From: Cannabis sativa
Lineage: Eukaryota > Streptophyta > Magnoliopsida > Rosales > Cannabaceae
NCBI RefSeq assembly: GCF_029168945.1
Contig: NC_083602.1
Location: 30,739,323 to 30,803,322 of the forward strand
Length of the DNA: 64,000 nucleotides
Direction: 5' to 3'
Shown: piece after piece, positions 12,911 through 26,637 of the stretch
Layout: the number at the start of each line of letters is the position of its first letter
Position numbering within the stretch: position 1 is the first letter of the stretch
Notes under the pieces: model-generated
The model's database searches: none
What the model saw: the letters and a program-made list of their open reading frames with translations, nothing else
Told to the model about the DNA's origin: nothing
Position numbers and translations under genes: made by a program

Positions 12911-13776
12911 TTATAAAGAAATACCTTGTTTCTTTGCAAGAAGCTTAGGACATTGGGATTTCCAATGACCTTTCTCATTGCAGTAGAAACATTTTCCTTT
13001 TGGTGTATCACCAGAAGCTCCAGCCTTTTTGTTCTTAGCTGCTTTCGCAGCTTGAGCTTGCTTCTTGGCATTTTTCCATTTCTTCTTATTATTGGATTTG
13101 GAAGTTGAAGCAACGTGTGCCTCAGGATTACTCGTCTTATTACCATTTCCAGAATTCTGAGGTTTATTCCCTCTTTTCTTGGGACCTCCAATCAAATTTT
13201 CATATGTCTGAAGGTCGTTGACTAAAGTATGAAAGTCTTGTTCCTTCTTATTCATGACATAATTTGATGTATAGGGCAGAATGTCTGGAGTCAGATATTC
13301 AAGATGAGACTCACTTGAGTAGTCTTATCCATTTCAGCAACATGATTCTAGGCTTCCTGGAAATAACTTGCCATCTGGAGAAGGTGATCACGCACATTCT
13401 GATGGGGTTCCATCCGTGCGTTGATGAATTTCTTTGTCGCGTCAAAACGAGACTGGATAGATGCCATACCGAATAGCTCTGTTAACTGCGTTATAATTTC
13501 TGCAGCCGTGACAGTGTTAGCAAACCTTATTTTCAAGGTGTCAACCATGCTGGAAAGCATGAAGTAACGAGCTTTATTGTTAGCATTCTGCCAACGCTCG
13601 AACTTCTCTTTAACAGCTTTGGTTGCATTGTCACCTGGCTGCCCAGGAGACGACTCAGTCAACACAAACAGGGCACTTTCACCTATGAGAGCAATATTAA
13701 TGTTCTCTCTCCATTTTGGGAAGTTAGCTCCATTTAGCTTATTTTCAGTCAACAGTGATAACATTGGATTCAACAT
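12911..13776 (-). pseudogene. Copia gag of element 1, frameshifted
   Basis: Gag forms the virus-like particle of LTR retrotransposons and packages the RNA. The N-terminal part (13776 down to 13348, 142 codons) starts at an ATG and matches the first half of the element 2 gag. The C-terminal part (13255 down to 12911) lies in another frame and carries a basic, lysine-rich linker and the zinc knuckle CFYCNEKGHWKSQC (C-x2-C-x4-H-x4-C). At least one frameshift near 13260-13345 separates them, so no full-length product is expected. The conserved core is the retrotransposon 'UBN2/gag-polypeptide' type. Confidence 0.85.
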
Positions 13777-16700
13777 TGCAATTCAGGATACTACAATATA
13801 ATAAATAGATATCAATTATGGTTTAACACAAAATCTTATTCAGAAATTATTAGCACATAGAAAGTAGGAATGACTAGAGAAAGTACTAAAAAATACAATC
13901 CTAAATAATTTCCAAGGTTTTCAACAAACTGATATCAGTGTCCCGTTTAGGCGAGAGTCAAAGCTATCATCCATTGAATAAAGTTGTCAGCTCATCTAAA
14001 ATGACAAACATTCTAGCAACCTTTTATTCGATCGAAAAGATAATCCGACGTTGTCCCGTTTAGGCGAGAGTCAAGGTCATTCCTATTTCATGAGCTTCCA
14101 CCATTGTTTCATACGTTTGTAAGTCTTATACAGTCGCCACCATTAGGGTGATCAATACTAATATAAAAAACTTACAAATATACTTATCTTTCGAGATTAA
14201 ACGGCGCTAACTTGCTAATGAACGTTCCTCCATTAGGGAGGATTACTCACTAAAACAATAGCTATGTAAAACCAACAATGGAGATCGAATATCTTAATAA
14301 TAATAAAGCTCATTATTTAAAATGTATTTTCTTCTATTATTTATTTATTTTAAATCTATATATATTTATTAAATTTTAAATTTAGAATAAAACTCTAAAT
14401 AAAATTTAATTTAATATTTATAAAATTAAACTCAGATGGTTAAGAAAATAAAATGAATTATTTCCATCTTAGTATTAATTTTCCAATAAATATTAAGAAA
14501 ATTACTTAATTTAAGTTGTATTAATTTAAATTAATTTGCAACTCAAATTAAAATTTTCTACAAATATATATATTGTATTTCCAAAGATATATACATTAAA
14601 ATAAATCAAACTTTACTTAGAAAAAATACTTCAAGCAAAAATACTATCTATCTAGATTTTCTTGACTAATTAATTCAATTTCTAATAATATATTTTAGTT
14701 CTCTTATTTTAAATTAATCATTAAATGAAAAAATCATTGATTTAAGTTGATTCAAAATTAATTAAAATAATTAATTTACAATTTTAATCTATCTTTCAAG
14801 AATCATCTTGCATAATCAAATGCAATTTCAAAAAAAAATGATTAATAAAATAAATAAAATATATTCTGAAAATTATTCAAATTTAAGTTGTTATGGAAAT
14901 ACCCAACTTAAAATAATTTCTTATTTAATTAAATATCATGAAAATAACAATATTTAAGTATCATTATGAAAATCAACTTAGATATTTAATTTTCAATTTA
15001 AATAAATGTATTAAATTCATGAAATAAATAATTAAGTGTAGAGAAGGCTTAATTATTAATTTTCAGTTTAATACTAGGGAAAATATTCTTAACTTGAATT
15101 GTACCAAAATTAATTATTAAACAATTAATTTCACAGTCTATGATATTTTCTTATATTAGAAATAATAATTAGTATAGAAATAACTCTCTAGAAAATATCT
15201 CAATTTAACTAAGTATCTTTTCTAGATTTGGAAAATGTCTGATTTAAGTTATTATAGAAAGCGTCTATAATTTGCAACTTAGAATTTTCCAAATAAAATT
15301 TAATTAAATATCAAAATTAAGTAGTAACTACCTAATTTAAGGATATTCTATTTTAAGTTTAAAACCAACTTAAAAAAATATCTTTTAAGAATCTTCAATA
15401 ACCAATTCCTAGAATTCCTCAACTTAATATTAAATTCAAAAAAAAATTGAAATTTAAGTTAATAAGGAAAATTAGTAATAACTAATTTATAACTTAAATA
15501 GCAATATTTAATGAAATAATAAATGTAAGTTTCAGAAAGAATCTAGTTAGTTACAATTCTTTATTTAATTAAATGCAAGAAAAATACAAATAGTTTATCT
15601 AGAAATAATATTCGACAAACTATGTTTTTCTTAAATTAATTTCGAAGAAATAAATTAATTATGTTGCTATTCAATTTTATTAGGTCAAACTCATTTAATT
15701 AACCTAGCACAGTTATCCAAATCAGGCAAATGGACCTTCACAATTGGGGTTGTTCATGTGAGGGGGGGCTGGGTTCAGTATATCGTACCCACTTCTAAGG
15801 CTCCCAACTCTCACACAAGGCCAAAAAGAGAGGAATTTAACCTTAAAATGAACAACTGTTATTAATTGAATAGGCCCATTAGCTAAATGAGCCTAAATAA
15901 AATCTATCAAGTTATGACATTTTATTTAGCAACAACAACCTATATGTATCTATAATAGAAATTAAACATATAGGCTCACACAGGCACACAGATTTGGATG
16001 GACCCTATCATGTTTCTAGGTCATACACAGATGAAAGAAGAATATAAAATTTACCTGTTACAAATTATTTACTTGACCTATTGACAATTGAACCATGGGT
16101 TAAAATCAGATCATTGGATCTGTCAACAAGTTAACCATGGCAATTTAGATCAAGCAATAATAGGTTTTAGAAAACTTATAAACAATCTAAAACACATACT
16201 CCTGCAACAAGTTAGATTTAGATAGTTGGAAGTAGGATTTATTTAATTTTAAAAAAAAAAAATCGGTTTTAAAGAATAAAATTTAAAATTAAACCTACAA
16301 TTTTGAAAAAATTAGGTTTTAAGTAACCTAAATATCATTTCAAAATAAATTTGCTAACTTTCCTTTTAAATTTCATGTTATTTAATAAATTAAATATTCA
16401 ATAAAATAGAAAATGGTAAATACATACCCTTTTCTGATTTTACAATTTAATTTAAGTAAAAATAACAAAATTTAAAACTTAACAAAAATATCTTATTTCC
16501 CCTTTTAAAATACCATGATTATAGTAATCTTATTCTAAATAAGGTCAAAATTACAAAAAAAATATTTTTATAAAAAATTAATTTCTGACCTTATATTTAA
16601 AAATAATATAAAATAATCAAAATTTAAAAGAAATAAGAAAAGAGGTAAGCAATACTTGATTTTAACATATTTTCAAATTCAAATTACACTAATATCTAAA

Positions 16701-17217
16701 ATTAATTTTAAAATAAAATTAATTTATTTCTGATAATTAGATTTGAAAATTGAAAAACAAAAATCAAAATACAAAACTACACAAAAAGTCGGAAGTCAAT
16801 TCCATGAAATAGCATGAAAAATCGAAGAAAACGAAGAAAAATTGCACACTGTACGGATGGTATGCGTTGCATACCACCTGCGCGCGTAGAGAGGGTGATC
16901 TGCCGAGTTTCCTCAGCGCTGAGAGGCTGCAAGCAGTCCTTCCGCGCGCGTGGGTAGGGTGATCACCACCCCAATTTTTCCCGATTTTCAAAAATTCATA
17001 ACTAATTCAAATAAAATCGAAATTGAGTTCTGTAAAAAAAAGTAAATTGCTTAGAATTTTCCAAACTATCCAATAAAAATAATTTCAGATACAGATAATC
17101 AATTATTTTTCCCAGAATTCACAAACATCAATCAAACATCAATATGACACACCATGAAACCATCCAAATCACAAGCAAATCGTTTTAAGTCCAAATTTCT
17201 TGCAAGCAAATCAATTA
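13777..17217 (-). other. 3.4-kb untranslated leader of element 1
   Basis: This is very AT-rich DNA between the primer-binding site and gag, with no coding potential. Close to gag it contains a conserved block of about 400 bp with two identical 22-bp motifs (13939-13960 and 14052-14073) and short hairpin-like segments near 14215-14255. A GC-rich cassette sits at about 16845-16975, close to the primer site. The same order is found in the outer element and element 2. Confidence 0.75.
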
Positions 17218-17236
17218 CCATGGCTCTGATACCAGT
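17218..17236 (-). other. Primer-binding site of element 1
   Basis: On the minus strand the LTR end CCAACA is followed by ACTGGTATCAGAGCCATGG. TGGTATCAGAGC is the standard plant Ty1/copia primer site complementary to initiator tRNA-Met. This fixes the element's orientation as minus. Confidence 0.92.
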
Positions 17237-19166
17237 TGTTGGAATTAATTTTACCAGGATCTTAGATCTACTCACAAGTATGTTGATTTAACAACCTAAA
17301 TATGAACTTCTAAAACGATAAACAAAACACATAAAAGTTAAGAATAACTTACAGTGATGGCAGCGGAATTAAGTGTCTCCTTCCACTCAGATCTCTAACC
17401 CTTGATTCCTGTCTGTAGCAGAGTATAATCAAGATCTGAGCCCAAATGTCCTTCAGTTGGATGTGATCCTTCACAGTCTTCCAAACTATGATTGAGGTAT
17501 TGTATGTTGTGTGTGGGCACTTCTCTCTCACAAAGGAACTCGAAATTACTCTCTCTTTTCTCTCTATATTTCATGTATTATGATTGCATTCAAAGGCTTC
17601 CTAGAGAGAAGAGAGCGACGGTAATATATAGTGAAAGGGAGAGCTCAACTTTCCAAATAAACAGTCTCCTCTTTTACTATGTAATTCATTAACTGCCTTA
17701 TTTAGTGTGATCCACCACTTTCCTATTATTGCTAGGCTTTGATTAGCAATTACATGGCAATTAAAATTGAAAATAATAATTGGGAAGCATGCAAAGAGGT
17801 GGCCGGCCATGGTGTGTTATGGGCCTCACTTGGATTTTGCAGTTTCCTCAATTTTATTTCTATTTCTCCAAAAATGCCATTTTTCCAATTCTAATCATTT
17901 AAATGCCAAAACTAATTATTTAATAACTAAAATAGATTATTAAATAATATTGTCATTTAAAATAATTATTAATTAGACATACAAAGTCTCTCAATTAATA
18001 ATTAAACCTAGAAACCCTTTTATTTACAATTTCATCCTTAAATTGTGAGAATTCACAAATTAGACATAGTCTAACTTTTAGAATTATAATTTATTAATTA
18101 TAAATCAATTATAGAGTCTTACAAACAGTATAGTCTCAACTAGAATGGGGACCATGGATCTATATTGCTGAGCTTCCAATAAGTTGAATCGATTTACCAA
18201 GTAAATCTCTAACTTATTAATTCCTTGTTGAATCCACTCTTAGAACTTGGAATTGCACTCTCAGACTTATATAGAGCATATTATATGTTTCACGATATCC
18301 ATATGCTATCTCATTTAACCATTGTTATAATCTTAATGTGATTAAAAGATCCTCTATATAGATGATTTACATCGAGATGGAACAAATTTACCGTTTACAC
18401 CCCTCAATGTATTTTGCCCCTTAAAACACTTAGTTACCTGTAAATGATGTTTCACTGATCTAATATATAGTCACTGAAACAAGAGCTCATCCATTTACTT
18501 CTATTTAACTAAGCTCGAAGGGAATCATCACTTGACTTCTATACACCAGTAGAAGCTATAGATTCCATATTTATGTTCAGCACTCCCACTCAGTTATGCT
18601 ATCATGTTCCCAAAATATACGTATCACCCTGACCCAAAAGTAGGCTTAACTAATAAATCAAAGAACATGAATAGCACTCCTGAGATTGAGCTTGTGCATA
18701 TCAGGATTTAGATTCTCTTAATCTAAGATCAACTTCTGACATTGACTTAGAAAGATACAACGGTAAGTTTATAATATCTTATCTAAGTTCAATATCGGTC
18801 CAGTCCAATGTATACTCCATACATTCGAAACTAGTATACTTTACCAATGTTCTGGAAAGAACATAACACTTACTCCAAGTGTAAGTATACTTTATCACTG
18901 ATTATCACATCAGTGTAAATTCAAAACACTGATGAACAGGGACTAAGTCTTTTGAATCATATAATCACAATCACATTCCACTGTATTGACAATACTGTAA
19001 TTGTGAATGACTATATGTTCTGGATTTAACTGATTTTGTGCATATATTAAATATGTATATTAAACCATAAACATGTAACATACATGTAAACATAAATCAC
19101 TTCAAAATTCTATATTCATGACTAATCAGATTGTAATGGGTTTTATTTAGGGCACAAAACCCAATA
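17237..19166 (-). repeat. 5' LTR of element 1
   Basis: This is a 1930-bp LTR matching 6863-8790. On the element strand it would carry the promoter and, near its 3' end, the sequence CACTGTAAGTTATT (complement around 17345-17358). That is a textbook 5' splice site and is kept as GTAAGG or GTAAGT in all family members seen here. Confidence 0.9.
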
Positions 19167-20300
19167 CATTGTTGGTTTTACATAGGTCTTGTTTTAGTGA
19201 GTAATCCTCTCTAATGGAGAAACGTTCATTAGCAATTTAACGCCGTAGAATCTCGAAAGATAATATTATTTGTAAGTGTTTTATATAGTATTGATCACCG
19301 TAATGGTGGCGACTGTATTTGACTTACAAAAGTATGAAACAATGGTGGAAGCTCATAAGATAGAATAGCCTTGACTCTCGCCTAAACGGGACAACGCTGG
19401 ATTCCAATCTTGATCGAATAAAAGGTTGCTAGAATGTTTATTATTTTAGATGAGCTGACAACTCTATTCAATGGATGATATCACTGACTCTCGCCTAAAC
19501 GGGACACTGATATCAGTTTGTTGAAGACCTTGGAAATTATTTAGGATTGTATGTTTTAGTATTTTCACTTGTCATTCCTACTTGCTATATGTTTAATAAT
19601 TTCTGAATTGTGTATGAATTTATATTGAACCATGTTATTTTCTGATATTAAATTGTAGTTTAATTTCGAATCTTCATTGTTGGTCTAACTTGGTTTGTTG
19701 TTCTAATGGGATAAATCCCTAATGGATTGTCAACATTAGACAAACATAATAGTGTTAGATCTCGAATGATAAATATTGTAAATGCAACATCTAGCTGTTC
19801 ATCAATTGATGACACCTTAGACTAGTATTTACAATATGAAACAAGAAGATTGTATAAATAAGATTACTTTGACTCTCGCTAATCGAAGCATCGTTGGATT
19901 CTTATTTAAATACGAAATTATCCTAATTCTTCTTAGCTTATTCATTTCGAATTAGCTCAATAACATATGATTGGATGAATGGTCTATAAATCATTTCATG
20001 TCATTCTATATTTTCTCTTAAGAAATTAAATGACGCGTATGATTATATTCCCGAAATTCTATCCCAAAATGATATAAATCCTCAATCTTATAAATCTCCT
20101 ACTTGTATGGGCAAATCAAACTTAGAGTTAAATTAGTAGTGGTGGTCCAAGAAAGAATTACTCATTATACAGTTACACTTTCCCAAGTGTTTCATAACCA
20201 TTTTCTATCAATGGATTAAAACTGTATGGAATATGAGTTTAGTATTCTGTGACCACGATCCACTAGCACTATTCTAAGAACTCTTCAATGTAACTAAACC
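19167..20300 (+). other. Leader end and gag-less region of the outer element
   Basis: The leader resumes after the CATTG duplication. It contains the two 22-bp motifs (19372-19393 and 19485-19506) and a degraded third relative near 19870. Where elements 1 and 2 carry gag, I find no start, no gag core and no zinc knuckle, only AT-rich sequence with stops. The outer element therefore appears to have lost or replaced gag. Confidence 0.6.
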
Positions 20301-22000
20301 TAAGTCATCAAAAGACTACAACCACATTTTTTTAAATCTATGGCATTTGTATCTTGTTCATGGTGGTTTTGACAAGATCAATCTCTACAAAGAGTTAATA
20401 TGCCTATATCCACTGAAAGTAAGTTCATCTCATTCGAAGATAGATGTACATTCAGGGGTGGATATGAGTTTTTCGTTATATTCTTAAAACGATCACTCTA
20501 GATTTTACCTTATGCAAAAGAAATTTGAAATGTTTGAAAAATTTCATGAATTTCTAGCAATGGTGAAAAACCATTAAGGTAAGTGGTTAAAGATCTTATG
20601 AACTGATAGGGGTGGAGAAATAGTTAGTAGATATGCAGTTCAAAGATCATTAAGTTGATTTTGAATTATATCCAAACTTCGAAATTCAAGTTGCATATTG
20701 ATTAGTTACTAGTCGTTACCTAAGTCCTTCTATGGTAATATAATTTCAGAATGATGCAATAGTTGTATACTTAATGTAAATCATTACTAGATTCATGGAT
20801 GACCTAATCGAAATCTTAAGAAAAGCTAGAACGGTTACCATGGTTTGCATGTTTGTTAGCTATTCTAAGTGATTAGGGGTGGACCATCCCATAGTCATTA
20901 GATAAGAATGTGTTTGTTTAAACAAATACTACTTTTCTAAGAATATGACTAAGTCTGAAAACAAAGTAGCAAATTAAGGAGATATTTTTTTCTTGATTCC
21001 AAAAGTGTTTAATCATCTTATTCGACATATGATGATCCAACTGCCTCTATTGTCTTAACACAACCGAAGAGCTCAATACCATTTAGTTTTCTTAGACATA
21101 ATCCATGGTACCTTGTCGTAGTGGGAGGGTTTCTAGGAACTCACCTTCTTATGACTTGGAAGACACTAGTGATTAAATCCATTGTGAGTTTAAACAAGTA
21201 ATGGATTGTCAAGATAAGAAACTAAGAAGAAAAGCCAAGAGAACTATGGTTTAATCCATTCACATGGAGTAACCTAAAAGTTTTCGATTACAAGGACATG
21301 AAAGGAAATTTTAGTTTATAAGTCTATTCAATGGACTTAACAAAACTTCCTATTCCTAGTATTATAATGTTTGAGTTTATCTAAACTTATGGCTTGTGGT
21401 ATACCTGGTAATTACTTACTCTAATGCAAGCAACTTACTTTAGTGAGATGTTGAAGCATTTTCTTTTAAAGGATATCTATAGAAGCTTCACAACTTCTAG
21501 GCATAGATTTTATTTATCTAAGGAAAAGTCTCAACTATTCCAGAAAAGATAAAGCCATGAAAGAATTTCTTAAATCAACAGTGAGAGGTCTCAAATATGC
21601 TTTAGTATGCCTTAGACCAGACACCTGCTATTGAGTGGGAGTAATGAGTAGGTATCAGATTAATCCAGGAGAGGAACATTGGAAGACAATCAAGTAAATC
21701 TTAAGATTAAGAAGAGGAACTATTGTTAGTCGATAAGGGTGTTTAAAACTCTTAAACTACACCACATCAGATTTCGAGACTTGCCTTTGTGCTAGAAAGT
21801 CTGCTGATAAACCGGAGACGGACTCTGGGGGTGGAGTAGTGATTTTGGAGAAGTGTAAAAACCTATCTGAAGTCTCTAAGTCTACCAGAGAGAGACTGAA
21901 TGTTAAAGTTGCAGGAAAGGTACTTATTCAGTCCAAGGAAAGTTTTATACATTTGTGGCACCGTTCCAACTTGTCTTAACTACTACTGTTACTTCGTGAA
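20300..22000 (+). pseudogene. Fossil copia pol of the outer element
   Basis: Three copia landmarks can be read through stops in the expected order. A pre-integrase 'LWHL...' block lies at about 20338-20380. An integrase 'TDRGGE' block lies at 20592-20619, preceded by stops. An RNase H block follows at about 21588-21720, with 'RPDT', 'SRYQ' and 'NPGEEHW' and a stop in the middle. The span is about 1.7 kb, roughly half an intact pol, so internal deletion as well as point decay is implied. Reverse-transcriptase residues between the blocks are too worn to place confidently. The remains show the family descends from an autonomous Ty1/copia element. Confidence 0.75.
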
Positions 22001-22232
22001 TAACCAAAAAGTAGTTGCCAAAAGTATAGAATCCAGTATCCCAAGAGAGTAGACATATAGAGAGGAATTTCACAATATCAAGGATTTTGTGATTAAGGAA
22101 GAGTAATGGTGGAGAAAAGGTTGTGGTTAATTCAACCTGTCAGATCCTATTACGAGGAGTATACTACTACTACACTTGATTTGTATATCAAGGTGTTGAG
22201 ATTATTTGAAATGCACATTTTGTTTTATATTA

Positions 22233-22247
22233 GTGCAAGTGGGAGTT
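22233..22247 (+). other. Polypurine tract of the outer element
   Basis: GTGCAAGTGGGAGTT directly precedes the 3' LTR and would prime plus-strand DNA synthesis. The same tract flanks the 3' LTRs of element 1 (8791-8806, minus), element 2 (24822-24836, minus) and the copy at 62184 (minus). Confidence 0.8.
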
Positions 22248-22908
22248 TTTTGGGTTTTGTGCCCTAAATAAAACCCATTTCAATATAATCAGATTTACTT
22301 ATTAATAAAGATCAGAAATAACATTTTATGTTGCATGGTTCACATGATTTATTTCATGATTATATATATAATGTATGAATTCTATTTAAGTTCAGAACAT
22401 ATGAATTTGTTAATGATTATAGTGTTTTCAGCACAGTGGAATATAATCTTAATTATATGTTCGAAAGTTTATTCCCTGATTTGTCAGTTCACTGGATTTA
22501 GACTGACATGATAATCAGCGATAGGTATTCTTACACCTTGGATAAGTGTTATGTCCTTTCCAAGGCATTGACAAAGTTTACCAGTATCAGATGTATGGAG
22601 TATGCATCGGAAGGGACCGATATTGAACTTTGATTAGATGTATTAAAATTTACCGTAATATCTATTCAATTCAATATCACCTGTTGATCCTAGATCAAAT
22701 GATCTTAATCCTGATATGGTTAGGTTCGATCTCAAGAGTATTATACATGTTCTTTGATTTGTTAGTTAAGCCTACTTTTGGGTCAGGGTAATACGTACAT
22801 TTTGAGAACATGATAGTATCATTGAGTGGGAGCGCTAACATAAATATGGAGTCTATAACTTCTATAGGAATTTAGAAATGAAACGATGATATCCTTCGAG
22901 CATGGCTA

Positions 22909-24821
22909 TGTTAGAAATTATTTTACCAGGATCTTAGATCTACTCACAAGTATGTTGTTTAAACACCCTAAATATGAACTTTCTAAAACGATAAAATAAA
23001 CACATATAAAGTTAAGAAAACCTTACATTGATGCAGCGGAATTAATGTCTCCTTCCACTCAGATCTCTAACCCTTGAATCCTTTCTGTAGCAGAGTATAA
23101 TCAAGATCTGAGTCCGAATGTCCTTTTTCTTCAAGTTTGATCCTTCACAGTCTTCCAATCTATGATTGAGTTACTGCTTGCTGTGTGTGGGCACTTACTC
23201 TTTCACTAGGGTCGAAAAAGATGAAGGAGAAAAGAGGAGAGAGGGTTTCGGCCAGGTATAGAAAGTGGGGAAGGCTCAGTTTTTCTGAAGAGAGAAATTT
23301 CTGTCAGAAAAGGTTATTGAAAAACTTGTGATTTGACTGAGCCATCACTTTCTATTTATAGGCAACTACTAGGTTTAGGTTAGGAATTATTTGGCATTAA
23401 AATAATGAAAATATTAATTTGAAATCCCACATTAAGTGGCCGACCATGGTGTTGTATTGGGCCTCACTTGATTTTGCAGTTTTATTAAATTTTATCTCTA
23501 TTTTCTCAAAAATGCCAATTTTCCAATTCTAACCTTTTAAATGCCAAAACTAATTATTTAATAACTAAAATAGATTATTAAATAATATTGTCATTTAATT
23601 TAATTATTAATTAGACATATAAAGTCCATTCATAAATAAATAAACCTAGAAACTCTTTTCTTTACAATTTCACCCCTACTTAGTGAAAATTCATAAAATT
23701 AGACATAGTCTAACTTTAGAATTATAATTGATCAATCACAAATCAATTAATGAGTCTTACACGCAGAATATTCTCAACTAGAATGGGGACCATGGATCTA
23801 TATGCTGAGCTTCCAATAAGTGAACCAAATTTACCAAGTAAATTCCTACTTATTAATTCTTCGTTGAATCCACTCTTAGAACTTAGAATTGCACTCTCAG
23901 ACTTATATAGAGCATATTGTATGTTCCACGATATCAATATACTATCTCATTTAACCATTGTTATAATCTTATTGTGATTTAAAGATCCTCTATATAGATG
24001 ATCTACATCGAGATGGGATTTCTTTACCGTTCTCACCCCTCAATGTATTTTGCCCCTTAAAACACTTAGCTACCTGTAAATGGTGTTTAGTGATCTAATA
24101 ATTAGTCAGTTAAACAAGAGCTCATCCATTTACTTATATTTGCTAAGCTCGAAGGGAATCATCACTTGACTTCTATACACCAGTAGAAGCTATAGATTCT
24201 ATATTTATGTTCAGCACTCCCACTCAATCATACTATCATGTTCCCAAAATATACGTATCACCCTGACCCAAAAGTAGGCTTAACTAATAAATCTAAGAAC
24301 ATGAATAGCACTCCTGAGTTGAGCCTAAGCATATCAGGATTTAGATTCTTTTAATCTTAAGATAAACTACTGATATTGACTTGGAAAGATATGTATAACG
24401 GTAAGTTTGTAATATCTTAACTTAGTTGCAATATCGGTCCAGTCCAATGTATACTCCATACATTCGAAACTAGTATACTTTACTAATGTCCTGGAAAGAA
24501 CATAACACTTACTCCAAGTGTAAGTACACATCATCGCTGATTATCACATCAGTGTAAATCCAATAACACTGATGAAACAGGGACCAAAACTTTTGATTCA
24601 TACGATCACAAAATCACATTCCACTGTGTTGACGATACTGTAATTGTGAATAAACATATGATCTGGATTTAACTGATTTTGTGTGTATGAATGTAATAAA
24701 CATATTAAACATATTAAACCATTAGCATGTAAAATTCATGCAAACATCAATCACTTCAAATTTCTTATATTGATAACTAATCAGATTGTAAAGAGTTTTA
24801 TTTAGGGCATAAAACCCAACA
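22909..24821 (-). repeat. 3' LTR of element 2
   Basis: A 1913-bp LTR nearly identical to 31095-33007. The plus-strand terminus CCCAACA at 24821 is followed by the complement of the purine tract. The short frames at 23743-23977 are duplicated in the other LTR and are not genes. Confidence 0.92.
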
Positions 24822-26560
24822 AACTCCCACTTGCACTAATATAAAACAACTGTGCAAATAGGTCAATCTGATGTCTTGATCTTCAGATCAAGTGTAGTAT
24901 ATTTGAATCCACCCAAACTTCTGGAAACTAGTTCATAAATACACTTATGAAACATCCTTTACTATATGCTTTACTTATCAAGGGATACTGAAATCTTTAC
25001 TGTTTTAAAAGTACATCTGAATTAACAGAAGACATATCTCTCATATTTTAAAATATGTAATTGAGATAATACAGTGTAGACTTTTCTTCAGTGATATAAC
25101 TTTCTTGGATTTCGAATACACAAAGTTATAATTCTTCTCTGGTAGAGCTTGAATTATTATACAATAATTCCTCCACCCCCAAAGTAAGCACCATCTTAAG
25201 AATTTCGAAATTAGATGGTGTGATACAAAGACAACTGATACACAGCTCCTTAATATCTAACATATAGATCACTTTCATAAATCCTTCTTGAATATCTTCT
25301 AATGTTCCCTATTTGATTACATCTCAGATAGCTCCCACTCAATAGCAGATGTCTGGTTAAATAATACTTTTAACCTCTGATTGTTTGGAGAGTTACCTAG
25401 TTGTGACTTTTGTATTAGTCTTAAAACTTTAAGTTAAGACTAAGTCATCAACATAGCAGACTAGTATTTGAAGTGAAAAATACATGCCAGAGATAAAGTA
25501 ATCAAAATTAAGATACCAACAAATTTTATGAGGATTAAGAATTCTTGGTTCAAGTCATTCGAATGGACTGAACTAGAGTTCTTTATCTTATTCTCATAAT
25601 TCTGATAAGCTATACCTATCCATGTGAATGGTTAGATTTGTTTTTCAGTAGTGTTCTTAAGTATCTATCACAAGTATCAACCTAATGAAGATGGGTAAAG
25701 AATTTTAAAATTCTCCCACTCAATTAAGGTAGTGTGAAACTTTAACAAAGAATTTTCAAAGGTATCAAACTTTTACTTACAACAGTAAAAATGAAATGGA
25801 ACATACAATCAAGATCAAGAGTTTATATTGACAATAGCTGACTCATTATATTATTTCTATGTTTAAACAAGATATGTGTTTCATAGGGAATTGTGGAATG
25901 GACTCCACCCCTAAGAATATACATATAGGGTACTTGTGGATAACCTCCACCCCTAAGTATATAGAGATTATGATCCACCCCTAAAGGTAGTAAAGATCAT
26001 GATTCTCTTAGTGTGATAGAGTTTATGTGGAGTTGAATACTATCCAGAGTTCATTAAATATAAAAGATCGTTGAACTGCATAGTTTTCTTAACTTTTCTC
26101 CACCCCTATCAGATCATAAGATCCTTTTATTAAACAAATTCTTAATAATTGTATTAGAATTAACAATTATTGATAAACATAGAAATAATTTCTAGTGTTT
26201 ATGTAATATAGCTCTATGAAGAGTTGTAAATATTACAGAATTTGCATCAATAATAAAAACACTTACACATACAAACATATAAATATAATGTGGTAATAAT
26301 TGATGAAGATAATTTAAATGAAGCTCTATCTCATAATTTGCAATAGTAAAATTTTGAAAATTATAAACTTTATTAATAAAAAAAGTATTGCAACAATATG
26401 AGAGAAACAGGGATAAATATCCCTAACTAAAATTTGAAATCCAAATTGTCTTTAAACTAAAACAATTAATTCAAAAATTGAAGAGCTTCATCTTCATCTG
26501 GACGATTTCACCCTTGGTCCAGCTTTCTGATCCAACTCAATTGAGTTCAAGTAGCTTGGC
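24822..26560 (-). pseudogene. Decayed pol remnant of element 2
   Basis: About 1.7 kb of minus-strand sequence between the purine tract and gag. It retains degenerate pieces of RNase H (complement around 25330-25365) and of the integrase TDRGGE region (complement around 26095-26120), with many stops. It is clearly more decayed than the 1% LTR divergence of this copy allows, so the pol was already dead when this copy was made. Confidence 0.7.
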
Positions 26561-26637
26561 CTATAAGAAGAAGAAAACAAATAAACAAAGTTAGTCCAGA
26601 ATCATAAATCCAATTGGATAATAATTCACTAAAACTC

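Larger units (their letters stand above)
6863..19166 (-). mobile_element. Element 1: complete copia-family LTR retrotransposon, minus strand
   Basis: This is a whole element of 12,304 bp, or about 10.0 kb without its nested solo LTR. Two LTRs of 1928 and 1930 bp differ by roughly 30 visible substitutions. The element has a tRNA-Met primer site beside the right-hand LTR, a purine tract (GTGCAAGTGGGAG on the minus strand) beside the left-hand LTR, and a 5-bp target duplication CATTG (6858-6862 and 19167-19171). Its right terminus reads CCAATA instead of CCAACA. Gag is broken by a frameshift and pol is a fossil, so it is not autonomous. It inserted into the leader of the outer element. Confidence 0.9.

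Noticed and set aside
23743..23977. Overlapping 64- and 75-codon frames, repeated at 31929-32163
   Set aside because: They lie in the two LTRs of element 2 on both strands and are duplicated with the LTRs. There is no domain and no support as genes.
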